From assembly GCF_025460765.1 (NCBI RefSeq), contig NZ_JAMWEG010000017.1:79706-143705 (forward strand): a DNA stretch of 64,000 nt, given 5' to 3'. The notes under the pieces were generated by a model, which saw only the letters and a list, made by a program, of their open reading frames with translations, did no database searches and was not told the origin of the DNA. The translations under genes were made by a program, and so were the position numbers. Numbering within the stretch: position 1 is the first letter of the stretch; each line of letters opens with the position of its first letter. The DNA is from Micromonospora sp. MA102. GTDB lineage: Bacteria; Actinomycetota; Actinomycetes; Mycobacteriales; Micromonosporaceae. Below are positions 34,168 through 43,455 of this stretch, piece after piece.

Positions 34168-35439
34168 ATGAGCGACCTCAACGTCATGATCATCGGCGGT
34201 GGCATCGGCGGCCTGTGCCTGGCTCAGGGCCTTCGCCGGGCCGGTGTCGCGGTGACCGTCTACGAGCGCACCCAGACCCGCACCGACTGGCTGCAGGGCT
34301 ACCGCATCCACATCAACCCCCACGGCAGCCACGCGCTGCGCGCCTGCCTCCCGGCGGCGAACTGGCAGGCGTTCCTCGACACGGTCTCGGTCGACGGCGG
34401 CGGCTTCGCGTTCACCACGGAGCAGCTCACCGACCTCGTGCGCCTCACCGCCGACGAGATCGTGCCCACCGGCGGTGCCGACGAACGCCACTACGGCGTG
34501 AGCCGGATCAGCCTCCGCGAGGTGCTGCTGACCGGCATGGCGGACGTGGTCCGCCCGGGCAAGGAGTTCACGCACTACGAGACAACGGCTGACGGCCGGG
34601 TCACCGCCCACTTCGCGGACGGCGGCAGCGCCACCGCCGACGTGCTGATCGGCGCCGACGGGGCCAACTCGCGCGTACGCGGCCAACTGCTGCCGCACGC
34701 GCGCCGGATCGACACCGGCATCGTGGCCGTCGCCGGCAAGCACCGCCTCGACGGTGCGACCCTGCCCCGCGTCCTGACCCACGACGCGAACCTGGTGATC
34801 CCGAAGGACCGCGGGTCCCTGTTCACCGCCGTATGGCATCCCGATCGGCGGGTCATCGTGCCCGACCGGGACACGCCCCGGGAGTTCCTGCTGGACAACG
34901 CCGTGCCGTTCGTCCTGTGGGGCTACTCCGACGCGGCGACCACCTTCCCGGACGGCGTCGAGTCACTCCCCGGAGCGGACCTCCAGCGACTGGTGCTGGG
35001 CCGCACCGGTGGCTGGGCCCCCGCCCTGCGGGACCTGATCGCCGGCTCCGACCCGCGGGCCGTCAACGCCATCCGGATCCGCAGCGCCACGCCGGTCGAC
35101 GCCTGGCGGACCACCTCGGTGACCCTCCTCGGCGACGCCATCCACAACATGACGCCGATGGCCGGAATCGGTGCCAACACCGCACTGCGCGACGCCGAAC
35201 TGCTGTGCCGCCGGCTCACCGAGGTCGCTGCCGGCACGTCCGCCCTGCTGCCGGCGCTGCACGACTACGAGCGGCAGATGCTCGACTACGGCTTCGCCGC
35301 CGTGCGGCAGTCACTGCGTAACGCCCGCCAGGCCGGGTCGAGCAGCCGCCTCGGCCGGGCCGCCGTCCGCACCACGATGCGCGTCACCGGCGCGGTGCCG
35401 CCGTTGCGCCGCCGGATGGCCGCCCGGCTCGGCCGATGA
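34168..35439 (+). CDS. FAD-dependent monooxygenase/oxidoreductase
   Basis: 423 residues, PHBH-type flavin monooxygenase. FAD motifs are all present: IIGGGIGGLCLAQGL (Rossmann), the DG motif VLIGADGANSRVR and the second FAD motif VTLLGDAIHNMTPMAGIG. Family members hydroxylate aromatic compounds or inactivate antibiotics such as tetracyclines and rifamycins; the substrate here is unknown. Basic C-terminal tail of about 30 residues. Divergent from and probably repressed by the TetR protein. Confidence 0.88.
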   Translation: MSDLNVMIIGGGIGGLCLAQGLRRAGVAVTVYERTQTRTDWLQGYRIHINPHGSHALRACLPAANWQAFLDTVSVDGGGFAFTTEQLTDLVRLTADEIVPTGGADERHYGVSRISLREVLLTGMADVVRPGKEFTHYETTADGRVTAHFADGGSATADVLIGADGANSRVRGQLLPHARRIDTGIVAVAGKHRLDGATLPRVLTHDANLVIPKDRGSLFTAVWHPDRRVIVPDRDTPREFLLDNAVPFVLWGYSDAATTFPDGVESLPGADLQRLVLGRTGGWAPALRDLIAGSDPRAVNAIRIRSATPVDAWRTTSVTLLGDAIHNMTPMAGIGANTALRDAELLCRRLTEVAAGTSALLPALHDYERQMLDYGFAAVRQSLRNARQAGSSSRLGRAAVRTTMRVTGAVPPLRRRMAARLGR

Positions 35440-35491
35440 CGGGCCGTCCTCAGGCCCCGCGCGGCGCGGCGGCGATCGTCCCGGCCGGCGG

Positions 35492-36154
35492 TCAGGAGGT
35501 GCGCGGGGTCACCAGGCCTGACTCGTAGGCGAGGACGACGAGCTGGGCGCGGTCGCGGGCGTGGAGCTTGGTCATGGCGCGGTTGATGTGGGTCTTCGCG
35601 GTCATCGGGCTGATCACCATGGTGTCGGCGATCTGGTCGTTGGACAGGCCCCGCGCGAGCAGGGCGACGGCCTCGCGTTCGCGGTTGGTCAGTTCGTCCA
35701 GTCCCGCGTCGGAGCCGCTGGGCAGGGGTTGGCTGACGTACCTGTCGATCAGCTTGCGGGTGATCGACGGTGCCAGCAGCGCGTCGCCGCGGGCGGCGAC
35801 GCGTACGGCGTGCAGGAGGTCCTCCGGCTGGATGTCCTTGACGAGGAAGCCGGCCGCGCCGGCACGCAGCGCGTGGAAGACGTACTCGTCCAGTCCGTAG
35901 TTGGTGAGGATGACGACGTGGACCCCGGCCAGGGCCGGATCCGCGGCGATGCGCCGGGTCGCCTCGACGCCGTCGACGACCGGCATCTGAATGTCGATGA
36001 GTGCGATGTCGGGCAGGTGCTTCCTGGCCAGCGCCACGGCCTCGCCGCCGTCGGCCGCCTCGGCCACCACCTCGATGTCGTCCTCGATGTCGAGGAGCGC
36101 GCGGAATCCACTGCGGATGAGCGGCTGGTCGTCGACCAGCAGGACACGGATCAC
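35492..36154 (-). CDS. Response regulator, NarL/LuxR type
   Basis: 220 residues. Receiver domain with acidic pocket Asp8/Asp9, phosphorylation site Asp54 (ALIDIQMP) and the conserved Lys in GFLVKD. A linker leads to a LuxR-type helix-turn-helix (LTNREREAVALLARGLSNDQIA in outline, residues ~155-176). The GTG start overlaps the histidine kinase stop (GTGA), so both partners are co-translated. Target genes are not evident; the membrane protein and transporter genes beyond the kinase are candidates. Confidence 0.92.
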   Translation of the reverse strand: MIRVLLVDDQPLIRSGFRALLDIEDDIEVVAEAADGGEAVALARKHLPDIALIDIQMPVVDGVEATRRIAADPALAGVHVVILTNYGLDEYVFHALRAGAAGFLVKDIQPEDLLHAVRVAARGDALLAPSITRKLIDRYVSQPLPSGSDAGLDELTNREREAVALLARGLSNDQIADTMVISPMTAKTHINRAMTKLHARDRAQLVVLAYESGLVTPRTS

Positions 36155-37266
36155 GAGAGCTGGTCCACGGGGAGTTCGGCCTGGACGGTGAAGCCACCCT
36201 CGCGGCGCGGTGCCGCCGTCAGGTGACCGCCGAGGGCGGTGACCCGTTCGCGCATCCCGAGCAGCCCGACCCCGGGCGCCGGCGGGGTGTCCGACGCGGT
36301 CCCGCCGTCGTCCTCGACCCGGATGAGCAGGGTGTCCGGCCGGTAGTCGATCCGGACGGAGGCGCTGGCGGCGGCGGCGTGACGGGCGACGTTGGTCAGC
36401 GACTCCTGGACGATCCGGTAAGCGGTGCGGTCCACCGCGGCCGGCAGGTCGCTCCGGCGTCCCTCGATCGTCAGCTTCGCGTCCAGGCCGGTCATCCGGG
36501 CTCGTTGCACGAGTTCCGGAACCTGGTCGAGCCCACGGGGCGGGTTCCGGTCGTCGTCGCGCAGCACCTCCAGGGTCGCGCGCAGCTCCCGGGCGGCCTC
36601 GCGGCCGGCGTCCCGGATCGCCAGGAGGGCCTCCGGCGGCTGCTCGCCCCGCTTCTGGGCCAGGTGCACGGCGACCTCGGCCTGCACCTTGATGACGGAG
36701 ATCTGGTGGGTGAGCGAATCATGCAGCTCCCGCGCGATGTGCAGCCGCTCCTCGTCGGCGCGGCGCCGCGCGGTCTCCTCGCGCGTGCGCTCGGCCTCGT
36801 CCGCCCGCCGCTCGGCCTGCCGCAGCGCCTCACCGGCCGCTCCGGCGGCGATCAGCCAGGCCAGCTCCAGCGCGCCTCGGGCCTGCGCGAACGCCTCGCC
36901 CGTGTCGTGCAGGCCCGAGGCCATCGCGGCGAGGGGGAGGGCGCCCAGCATGATCACGCTCGCCGCCACCGTGACGGTACGGTGTCCCGCGCGCACCGCG
37001 CCGTAGACCGCGAACAGGTACGCGACCGCCGGCACGTCGAAACCGGCCGCCTGGTGACCCACCGCGCACAGCCCGGTGACGGCCATCACGGCAACCGGAG
37101 CGCGACGGCGCGCGACCAGCGCCAGGCCGCCGGCCGCCAGCAGCGCGTACCCCGGCAGGTCGAGGCTCGTGGCGGACCGCTGCCCGGACAGGCCGGTGAC
37201 CAGCAGGATCGCCGCCACGCCGACGGCGACCACCGAGTCGCTGACACCGATCCGTCCCCTACCCAT
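36151..37266 (-). CDS. Sensor histidine kinase, HPK7/NarX-like
   Basis: 371 residues. Four to five membrane segments form the N-terminal 120 residues with almost no external loop, suggesting a signal from within or across the membrane. The HisKA_3 dimerisation helix carries the phospho-acceptor His182 in ARELHDSLTH. The HATPase domain shows the N box (QESLTNVARHA) and G boxes (VEDDGG, GVGLLGMRERV). The product phosphorylates the response regulator encoded directly after it. Confidence 0.92.
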   Translation of the reverse strand: MGRGRIGVSDSVVAVGVAAILLVTGLSGQRSATSLDLPGYALLAAGGLALVARRRAPVAVMAVTGLCAVGHQAAGFDVPAVAYLFAVYGAVRAGHRTVTVAASVIMLGALPLAAMASGLHDTGEAFAQARGALELAWLIAAGAAGEALRQAERRADEAERTREETARRRADEERLHIARELHDSLTHQISVIKVQAEVAVHLAQKRGEQPPEALLAIRDAGREAARELRATLEVLRDDDRNPPRGLDQVPELVQRARMTGLDAKLTIEGRRSDLPAAVDRTAYRIVQESLTNVARHAAAASASVRIDYRPDTLLIRVEDDGGTASDTPPAPGVGLLGMRERVTALGGHLTAAPRREGGFTVQAELPVDQLS

Positions 37267-37482
37267 GCGCGCACCCTAACCGCCTGTCCGCCCCGGCGAC
37301 TCCTGCGTGCGGACGATCGGTCGGCTACCGCGGCCGCGGTACCGGGCCGCGTTCTGCGACATCCGTGGCAGCCGGATGCGCCGCCCGCGGCAGTGTGAAG
37401 TGCCCGCGCCGGCAGGACGACAGGTGGTGGGCCGGCGGACAGGATCAGACACGTCCGGTCGTCGGAGGAGAAGGAGCACCCC

Positions 37483-37890
37483 ATGGACACCCGTCACCTG
37501 GTCGCCGCCGTGCCCGGAGGGCTCGGGCCCGCCACACCGGCGGCCGCGTACGTCTCGGCCCAGTCGGCCGTCGATCCCTACACCCTGACCACCGGGCGGC
37601 TCGTGGGCACCGTGGCCGTGCTGGTGGCGCTGGCCGGCGTGGTCGTCGGCGGGCTGGCTCTGGCCCGCTCCGCCGGCCGGATCGGCACGGGCAACGGCCG
37701 GCGAGGAGCCCTCGTGGCCCTGGTGGCCGGGCTGACCGGCATGCTCACCGGCGGGCTGGTGGTGGCCGCCGCCGAGGGCGGTCCCGGCACCGGGTACGGA
37801 ATCGTCGGCGGTTTCGCGGCCCTGGCGATCGGCCTGATCGCCGCGGTCCTCGGTTGGCTGGCTCTGACCCGCTCCCGCCGTACCGTCTGA
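37483..37890 (+). CDS. Small membrane protein (DUF6223-like)
   Basis: 135 residues. GGAGGAGAAGGAG lies just before the ATG. Three membrane segments are predicted: ~42-62 (LVGTVAVLVALAGVVVGGLAL), ~75-97, and ~106-126, with an N-terminal stretch that resembles a weak signal. The spacing resembles an uncharacterised actinobacterial family. It stands next to the Na+/H+ antiporter gene on the same strand (52-base gap); no function is known. Confidence 0.68.
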   Translation: MDTRHLVAAVPGGLGPATPAAAYVSAQSAVDPYTLTTGRLVGTVAVLVALAGVVVGGLALARSAGRIGTGNGRRGALVALVAGLTGMLTGGLVVAAAEGGPGTGYGIVGGFAALAIGLIAAVLGWLALTRSRRTV

Positions 37891-37942
37891 CCCCGGGGTC
37901 CGCCGCTGCCGGGGCCTGATGGCCTTCGGGGAGAATGAGGGG

Positions 37943-39616
37943 GTGAGTCCCGAAAGCCTGTTGTTGTTCGTCCTGGCCGCCGTCGCGGTCATCGTCTTCG
38001 CGCGGTGGCTGGCCTCGCGCACCGGCCTGCCCGCGGCGGCGCTCCTGACGCTGATCGGCATCCTCTACGCGCTCCTACCGGGACCGAACATCACGCTGGA
38101 CCCGCACGTCGTGCTGACCGTCGTCCTGCCACCGCTGCTGTACAGCGCGGCGCTCGACTCGTCACTGCTGGCGATCCGCAAGAACATGCGCATCGTGGTC
38201 AGTCTCTCGGTGGTCCTGGTGCTCGTGACCGCGTTGGCCATCGGGTTCGGGTTCCACCTGTTCGTCGCCGGAGCGACCCTGGCCGCCGGTGTCGCGGTCG
38301 GCGCGGCCGTCGCGCCGCCCGACCCGGTGGCGGCGCTCGCGGTGGGCCGGCGGGTGAATCTGCCACCGAAGCTGGTCACCATCATCCAGGGCGAGGGGCT
38401 GCTCAACGACGCCACCGCGTTGACGATCCTCAGCGTGGCGGTGACCGCCGCCGTCAGCGGCACCTTCTCCTTCGCCGCGGCCGCCGGACAGTTCGTCGTC
38501 GCGGCGGCCGGCGGGATCGTGGTCGGCGCCGCGGTCGCGTGGGGCGTTCGCCTGGCGCGGCCGTTGACCAGGGATCCGCTGCTGTCCAACGCGGTCTCGC
38601 TCGCCACCCCGTTCGTGGCCTTCCTGCTCGGCGAGGAACTGCACGTGTCGGGGGTCCTCGCGGTGGTGGTCGCGGGGCTGATCGTCGGGCACCACACGCC
38701 CCGGCTCGCCTCCGGCGCCAGCCGGCTCCAGACGAGCGCGGTGTGGCGGCTTGTCGACTTCCTGCTCGAGGGGTTCGTCTTCCTCCTGATCGGCCAGCAG
38801 TTGCCTCAGGTCGTGCAGGGGCTGCGGCAGTACAGCACCGCCACGATCGTCATCGCGGTGGCGGTCTCGGTCGGCGTGGTGCTGCTCCTGCGCCCGTTGT
38901 GGCTGGTCCTGAACGAGTTGCTGCCCCGCTGGATGCACACCCGCCTCGGCGCGGCCGCCGAGTACGACGACGACACCGCCGGGTCCGCCCGCCGCGCCGT
39001 CCGGGAGGCACGCAACGCCCGGCGGCTGACCGGCCGTGAGGTCGCGGCGCTCAGCTGGTCCGGTACGCGCGGCGTCATCACCCTCGCCGCGATCTTCACC
39101 CTGCCGATGGTGACTGACAGCGGAGCACCCTTCCCGGACCGGGACCTGCTGTTGTTCTGCGCCTTCGTCGTCGTGCTCGTGACGCTGGTCGGTCAGGGGC
39201 TCACGTTCGCGCCGCTGGTGCGCGCGTTGGGGCTGCGTGCCGACGAGGCGGACCAGATCCGGGTCCGGAACGAGGCACGGTCGGCGTCCGTCGAGGCCGC
39301 TCTGGCCCGGCTCGCGGAGGTCGCCGCCGAGGAGCCGGAGTACGCCGACGCCGTCGAGTCGATGCGCGCGCAACTGCACAGCCGGCTGATCCGCTACCGC
39401 GACCGTCTCGACCTGCTCCAGGCGGCCGACGTGTCCGAGGTGCCGGTCTCACCGCAGTACGAGGCGGCGCTGCGCATCCGCCGGGCCGCGATCGATGCGC
39501 AGCGCGAGGAGCTGTTGCGCTGGCGGGACGCCGGCCAGCTGCCGGACGAGGGGCTGCGCGTCCTGGAACGCGAGCTGGATCTCGAAGAGCTGCGCCTTCC
39601 CGCCCGGGCGCCGTGA
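37943..39616 (+). CDS. Na+/H+ antiporter, CPA1 family
   Basis: 557 residues. Twelve to thirteen membrane helices are followed by a cytoplasmic helical domain of about 130 residues rich in Arg and Glu. The ion site is visible as PPDPVAALAVG and GEGLLNDATAL (two Asp positions), and a late WSGTRGVITLA. It exchanges Na+ for protons and helps pH homeostasis. The GTG at 37943 has GGGGAGA eight bases upstream and is the family-like start; an ATG at 37919 would add eight residues. Confidence 0.88.
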   Translation: MSPESLLLFVLAAVAVIVFARWLASRTGLPAAALLTLIGILYALLPGPNITLDPHVVLTVVLPPLLYSAALDSSLLAIRKNMRIVVSLSVVLVLVTALAIGFGFHLFVAGATLAAGVAVGAAVAPPDPVAALAVGRRVNLPPKLVTIIQGEGLLNDATALTILSVAVTAAVSGTFSFAAAAGQFVVAAAGGIVVGAAVAWGVRLARPLTRDPLLSNAVSLATPFVAFLLGEELHVSGVLAVVVAGLIVGHHTPRLASGASRLQTSAVWRLVDFLLEGFVFLLIGQQLPQVVQGLRQYSTATIVIAVAVSVGVVLLLRPLWLVLNELLPRWMHTRLGAAAEYDDDTAGSARRAVREARNARRLTGREVAALSWSGTRGVITLAAIFTLPMVTDSGAPFPDRDLLLFCAFVVVLVTLVGQGLTFAPLVRALGLRADEADQIRVRNEARSASVEAALARLAEVAAEEPEYADAVESMRAQLHSRLIRYRDRLDLLQAADVSEVPVSPQYEAALRIRRAAIDAQREELLRWRDAGQLPDEGLRVLERELDLEELRLPARAP

Positions 39617-39671
39617 GAGCCCCGATACGTTGACCATCGGCGGTCCACCTGCCCAGCGGAGGAGTGCGTAC

Positions 39672-41231
39672 GTGGTGACGACACCTGCGGCCGGCAGCGG
39701 CTCGGGCCAGGCGGACAGTGACCCGACCGTGACGAGCGTCGGTTTTCGTTCCGATCGTGGCCCGGTGCTCGCCGCGATCATGCTCAGCACGGGCCTGGTC
39801 GCGCTGGACTCCACGATCATCGCCACCGCGGTGCCGTCGATCGTGCGGGACCTCGGTGGCTTCTCGCAGTTTCCGTGGCTGTTCTCGATCTACCTGCTCA
39901 CCCAGGCGGTCACGGTGCCGATCTACGGCAAGTTCGCCGATTCGCTGGGGCGTCGGCCCGTGATGTTCTTCGGCATCGCGCTGTTCCTGCTCGGCTCGAT
40001 CCTGTGCGGTGTCGCGTGGAGCATGCCCGCGCTGATCGTCGCGCGCGCCGTCCAGGGCATCGGGGCGGGCGCGGTGCAGCCCATGAGCATGACGATCGTC
40101 GGCGACCTCTACACGGTGGTGGAACGGGCGCGGGTGCAGGGCTACCTGGCCAGCGTCTGGGGCATCTCCGCGGTGCTGGGCCCGACCCTCGGCGGCGTCT
40201 TCTCCGAGTACCTGTCGTGGCGGTGGATCTTCTACATCAACCTGCCGCTCGGCGCGGTGGCGGCGTGGACGCTCGCCCGTCACTTCACCGAACGGATCAC
40301 CCGCAAGAGGCACCGGGTGGACTACGCGGGCGCCGCCCTGCTCACCGTCGGATTCGGGCTCCTCATCCTCGGGCTTCTCCAGGGTGGCGTGGCCTGGCCC
40401 TGGGCGTCCGTCCAGAGCGTGGCGATCCTCGGGACCGGTGTCGTCGCGCTCGCCGCGTTCGTCGGCGTGGAGCGTCGCGCCGCCGAGCCGGTGCTGCCGC
40501 TGTGGGTGTTCGGCCGCCGCGTGCTCGCCGGAGGCAGTCTCACCGCGCTGTGCGTCGGGGCGCTCACCATCGGCCTGAGTTCGTACCTGCCCACCTACGC
40601 CCAGGGCGTGCTCGGCACCAGCGCGCTGGTGGCCGGGTTCGCGCTCGCGGCGCTGTCGGTCGGCTGGCCGCTGGCGGCCAGCCTCGCCGGGCGGGTCTAC
40701 CTGCGGATCGGCTTCCGTGACACGGCCCTCATCGGCGGCGTCTTCGTGGTCGGCGGCGCGGCTCTGACCACGCTGCTCGGGCCGGACTCGACGGTGCCGG
40801 CGGCCGCCGCAGCGGCCTTCGTGCTCGGTGTCGGGCTCGGGCTGACCGCCAGCCCGACCCTGGTCGCCGTGCAGTCCGTGGTCGGCTGGGACCGCCGCGG
40901 CGTGGTCACCGGCGCCAACATGTTCAGCCGGTCACTGGGCAGCGCGGTCGGCGCCGCCGTCTTCGGGGCGATCGCCAACGCCACCCTTGCCGACCGTTTC
41001 GCGCATCCGCCGGCGGAGATCGCCGCCCGGTTGCCCGCGCACGTGGACGCCACGAGCCTCGTGCTGGGCGGGCACAGCCAGGCCGCCGAGCCGGCCGTGG
41101 CCGACTACGTCCGCGCGTCGCTGTACCACGCGACACACCACGTCTTCATCGCGCTGGCCGTGCTGGCGGTGCTCGGCCTGGGCGCGTTGGCGCTGATGCC
41201 GCGCCGCAGCGACCAGCTCACCTTCGAGTAG
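39672..41231 (+). CDS. MFS drug exporter, DHA2 (14-TM) family
   Basis: 519 residues with 14 predicted membrane segments. Motif A appears as GKFADSLGRRPVM and motif C as VLGPTLGGVF. Motif D1 is seen in LDSTIIATAVPSI, typical of DHA2 exporters. Exports drugs or secondary metabolites using the proton gradient. Start GTG 39672 (or 39675) follows GGAGGAG by seven bases. No regulator is encoded directly beside it. Confidence 0.9.
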   Translation: MVTTPAAGSGSGQADSDPTVTSVGFRSDRGPVLAAIMLSTGLVALDSTIIATAVPSIVRDLGGFSQFPWLFSIYLLTQAVTVPIYGKFADSLGRRPVMFFGIALFLLGSILCGVAWSMPALIVARAVQGIGAGAVQPMSMTIVGDLYTVVERARVQGYLASVWGISAVLGPTLGGVFSEYLSWRWIFYINLPLGAVAAWTLARHFTERITRKRHRVDYAGAALLTVGFGLLILGLLQGGVAWPWASVQSVAILGTGVVALAAFVGVERRAAEPVLPLWVFGRRVLAGGSLTALCVGALTIGLSSYLPTYAQGVLGTSALVAGFALAALSVGWPLAASLAGRVYLRIGFRDTALIGGVFVVGGAALTTLLGPDSTVPAAAAAAFVLGVGLGLTASPTLVAVQSVVGWDRRGVVTGANMFSRSLGSAVGAAVFGAIANATLADRFAHPPAEIAARLPAHVDATSLVLGGHSQAAEPAVADYVRASLYHATHHVFIALAVLAVLGLGALALMPRRSDQLTFE

Positions 41232-41313
41232 CTACCCACCGGCGGGACGGGCGTGGGGGCCGTCCTCCCGCACGACGAGGCGCAACCAGCTCTCGGCGCG
41301 GCCGCGCGGCGGT

Positions 41314-41325
41314 GGGGGGGGGGGG
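41314..41325. repeat. Run of 12 G residues
   Basis: An uninterrupted 12-G tract in the 131-base gap between the exporter and the first xylanase, both of which end here. It is extreme even for this GC content. Such tracts vary in length by slippage, or can be a sequencing uncertainty. It lies outside coding sequence. Confidence 0.8.
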
Positions 41326-41362
41326 CGGGTGTCGCCGCCACACCGCGATCGGCGCCCCGGGG

Positions 41363-42841
41363 TCAGTTCAGGCTGAATCGCTGGTTGGCCTGCCCGTTGC
41401 AGTCGTAGATCTGGACCTGCTGGCCGTTGCCGGTCCCCCACACGTCCAGGCAACGTCCGGACTGCACACCGGTGATGGTGCCGTTGGAGTTGACGTTCCA
41501 CTGCTGGTTGGCCTGCCCGTTGCAGCTGTAGATCTGCACGGCCGAGGCGTTGCCGGATCCCGCGGCGTCCAGGCACTTGCTGCCGTACACGGTCAGCTGC
41601 TTGCTCGACGTGAGCGTCCACGCCTGGTTGGCCTGGCCGTTGCAGTCGTAGAGCTGCACCCGCGTGCCGTTGTTCTGCGACGCGTTCGGCACGTCGATGC
41701 ACCTGCCGGACTGGGCGCCGACGATCCGGTTCGCCCCGCCCGGTGGGACCGACGGCGACGGGGAACCGGTGCCGCCGGTCGAGGTCGGCGAGGAGGTGGG
41801 GCCGGCGGCGTTGAGGGCATTGAGCACCGAGGTGTACGCGGCCTTCTTGTTGCCGCCACCGTCGAACAGCAGCGGGTTCTCACTGGAGCGCCAGGAGTCG
41901 CTGTCCCGTACGCCCCACACGGTGATGCCGACGCAGCGCGGCACGTTCATGCAGGCCTGGGTCAGCCCGGCGTACTGCGAGGTCGACGCGTTGGTGACGT
42001 CGACCTCGGTCAGGGCCACGTCCACACCGAGGGCAGCGAAGCTCGACAGCGTGGTCTGGAAGTTGCCCGGTAGCGAGCTGCCACCGGTGAAGTGGGTCTG
42101 CAGGCCCACGCAGTCGATCGGCACGCCCCGGGACTTGAAGTCCCGGATCATGTTGTAGACGCCCTGCGTCTTGCCGTAGGACCAGTTCTCGATGTTGTAG
42201 TCGTTGTAGCAGAGCCTGGTCGAGGGGTCGGCGTTGCGCGCGGTGCGGAACGCCACCTCGATCCAGTCGTTGCCGGTGGACTGCAGGTTGGACTGCCGCC
42301 GGCTGCCGTCCTCGTTGAAGGCCTCGTTGACGACGTCCCAGTAGGCGAGCTTGCCCTTGTAGTGGGCCATCACGCCGTTGATGTGATCGATCATCGCCTG
42401 GCGCAGGCTGCTGCCGCCGAGGCTCTGCATCCAGCCCGGCTGCTGGGCGTGCCACGCGAGGGTGTGGCCGCGGACCTTCATGCCGCGCTGGGTCGCCCAG
42501 TTGTAGATCTGGTCGCCGGAACTGAAGTTGAACTGGCCACGCTGGGGCTCCGTGGCGTCCGGCTTCATCTCGTTCTCGGCCGTCACCATGTTGAACTCGC
42601 GCCCGGCGATCGTGGTGTAGGTCGAATCACCGAGCCGGCCCGCCGCGATGGCCGTGCCGAAGTACCGGCCGGACTGCGCGGCCGCCGCACCCAGGGTGCT
42701 CGCCGCGGCGTTCGCATCCGGCATCACCACCATGACACCCATTGCCGCGACGGCGGCAACGGCACCGCTTGCCAGCAGCCGGATCCGCAGCAATCGGCTC
42801 CTCGATGAGCCGGCGGAGGGGACGGGAGAGCTGCTTGCCAC
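41363..42841 (-). CDS. Secreted endo-1,4-beta-xylanase, GH10 with C-terminal CBM13
   Basis: 492 residues. Cleaves the xylan backbone outside the cell. Signal peptide with a basic start and an ANA cleavage site near residue 47. The GH10 barrel (~50-345) has the acid/base Glu173 in WDVVNEAF and the nucleophile Glu279 in ALTEVDV. A Ser/Thr/Pro linker leads to a complete ricin-type CBM13 (~372-492) with three QxW-like repeats. The GTG at 42841 follows GAGGAGG by five bases; the longer open frame lacks a site. Divergent from the GH62 gene. Confidence 0.93.
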   Translation of the reverse strand: MASSSPVPSAGSSRSRLLRIRLLASGAVAAVAAMGVMVVMPDANAAASTLGAAAAQSGRYFGTAIAAGRLGDSTYTTIAGREFNMVTAENEMKPDATEPQRGQFNFSSGDQIYNWATQRGMKVRGHTLAWHAQQPGWMQSLGGSSLRQAMIDHINGVMAHYKGKLAYWDVVNEAFNEDGSRRQSNLQSTGNDWIEVAFRTARNADPSTRLCYNDYNIENWSYGKTQGVYNMIRDFKSRGVPIDCVGLQTHFTGGSSLPGNFQTTLSSFAALGVDVALTEVDVTNASTSQYAGLTQACMNVPRCVGITVWGVRDSDSWRSSENPLLFDGGGNKKAAYTSVLNALNAAGPTSSPTSTGGTGSPSPSVPPGGANRIVGAQSGRCIDVPNASQNNGTRVQLYDCNGQANQAWTLTSSKQLTVYGSKCLDAAGSGNASAVQIYSCNGQANQQWNVNSNGTITGVQSGRCLDVWGTGNGQQVQIYDCNGQANQRFSLN

Positions 42842-43251
42842 GATTGCCTCCTCTTCGGTTGTGCGTCCCGGCCGTCGGGCCCTGTATGGGTGGCGGTCGC
42901 AGCCCGGCATGCGGGCGAGGGCCGTCGGTCGATCGCACAACCCGGACAAAGTAACGATGGGCTTCAATCCACGTCATGCTGGCACGGCGACCCCGTTGGA
43001 ACAACATCTTCCGGAAATCTTCCGGAGGGCGTCGTTCGTGGAGTGGCTCCTCGGCTCAATGGGACACCCCGTCTACCTGCGTCTTTGGGTCAGCCGATGA
43101 TCCAGGACCCGCGTCTCACTCGGCGCGTCATGAGTCCGGTGGCCGTGGCGGGGGAGCGTTGGCCCGAAATTTCCGGGCACGGCACGAGAATCATCGGCTC
43201 CGGACCGTAGTGGAGTGCCGGCAGGCAAGTGTTACCACTTGACGAACGGGA
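42842..43251. other. Long divergent promoter region, left part
   Basis: About 400 bases between the GH10 start and the first palindrome of the operator pair, without a supportable gene. A TTCCGG-rich inverted element (about 43008-43028) is visible. The GH10 promoter must lie here, but I find no clear -35/-10 pair. Confidence 0.4.
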
Positions 43252-43265
43252 TGTTATCGCTCACA
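43252..43265. promoter_or_regulatory. Imperfect LacI-type operator
   Basis: TGTTATCGCTCACA differs by one base from the palindrome-like TGTTATCGCTAACA found at 54627. It lies between the divergent GH10 (42841) and GH62 (43456) genes and could serve either. Confidence 0.5.
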
Positions 43266-43360
43266 GTCGATGGACAAGGACGGCGACGCGTGTGGCTCAC
43301 CGGGCAAGCCCAGTTCGCCGGCTCCCTGGATCAGGCGTTGGTCAGGGCATGCGTCCAGGC

Positions 43361-43374
43361 TGTTAGCGCTAACA
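43361..43374. promoter_or_regulatory. LacI-type operator upstream of GH62
   Basis: TGTTAGCGCTAACA is a perfect 14-base palindrome with the central CG typical of LacI-family sites. It lies 81 bases before the GH62 start. The identical sequence stands at 52475-52488 before the GH43/GH10 operon. Confidence 0.7.
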
Positions 43375-43455
43375 CTGCCGGCGCGGGGTCCGGCCATGCG
43401 TCGCAGTGCCCATTTCCAGGCGGACCGTTCGGCTCTTGGTCAATGAAGGAGGATC

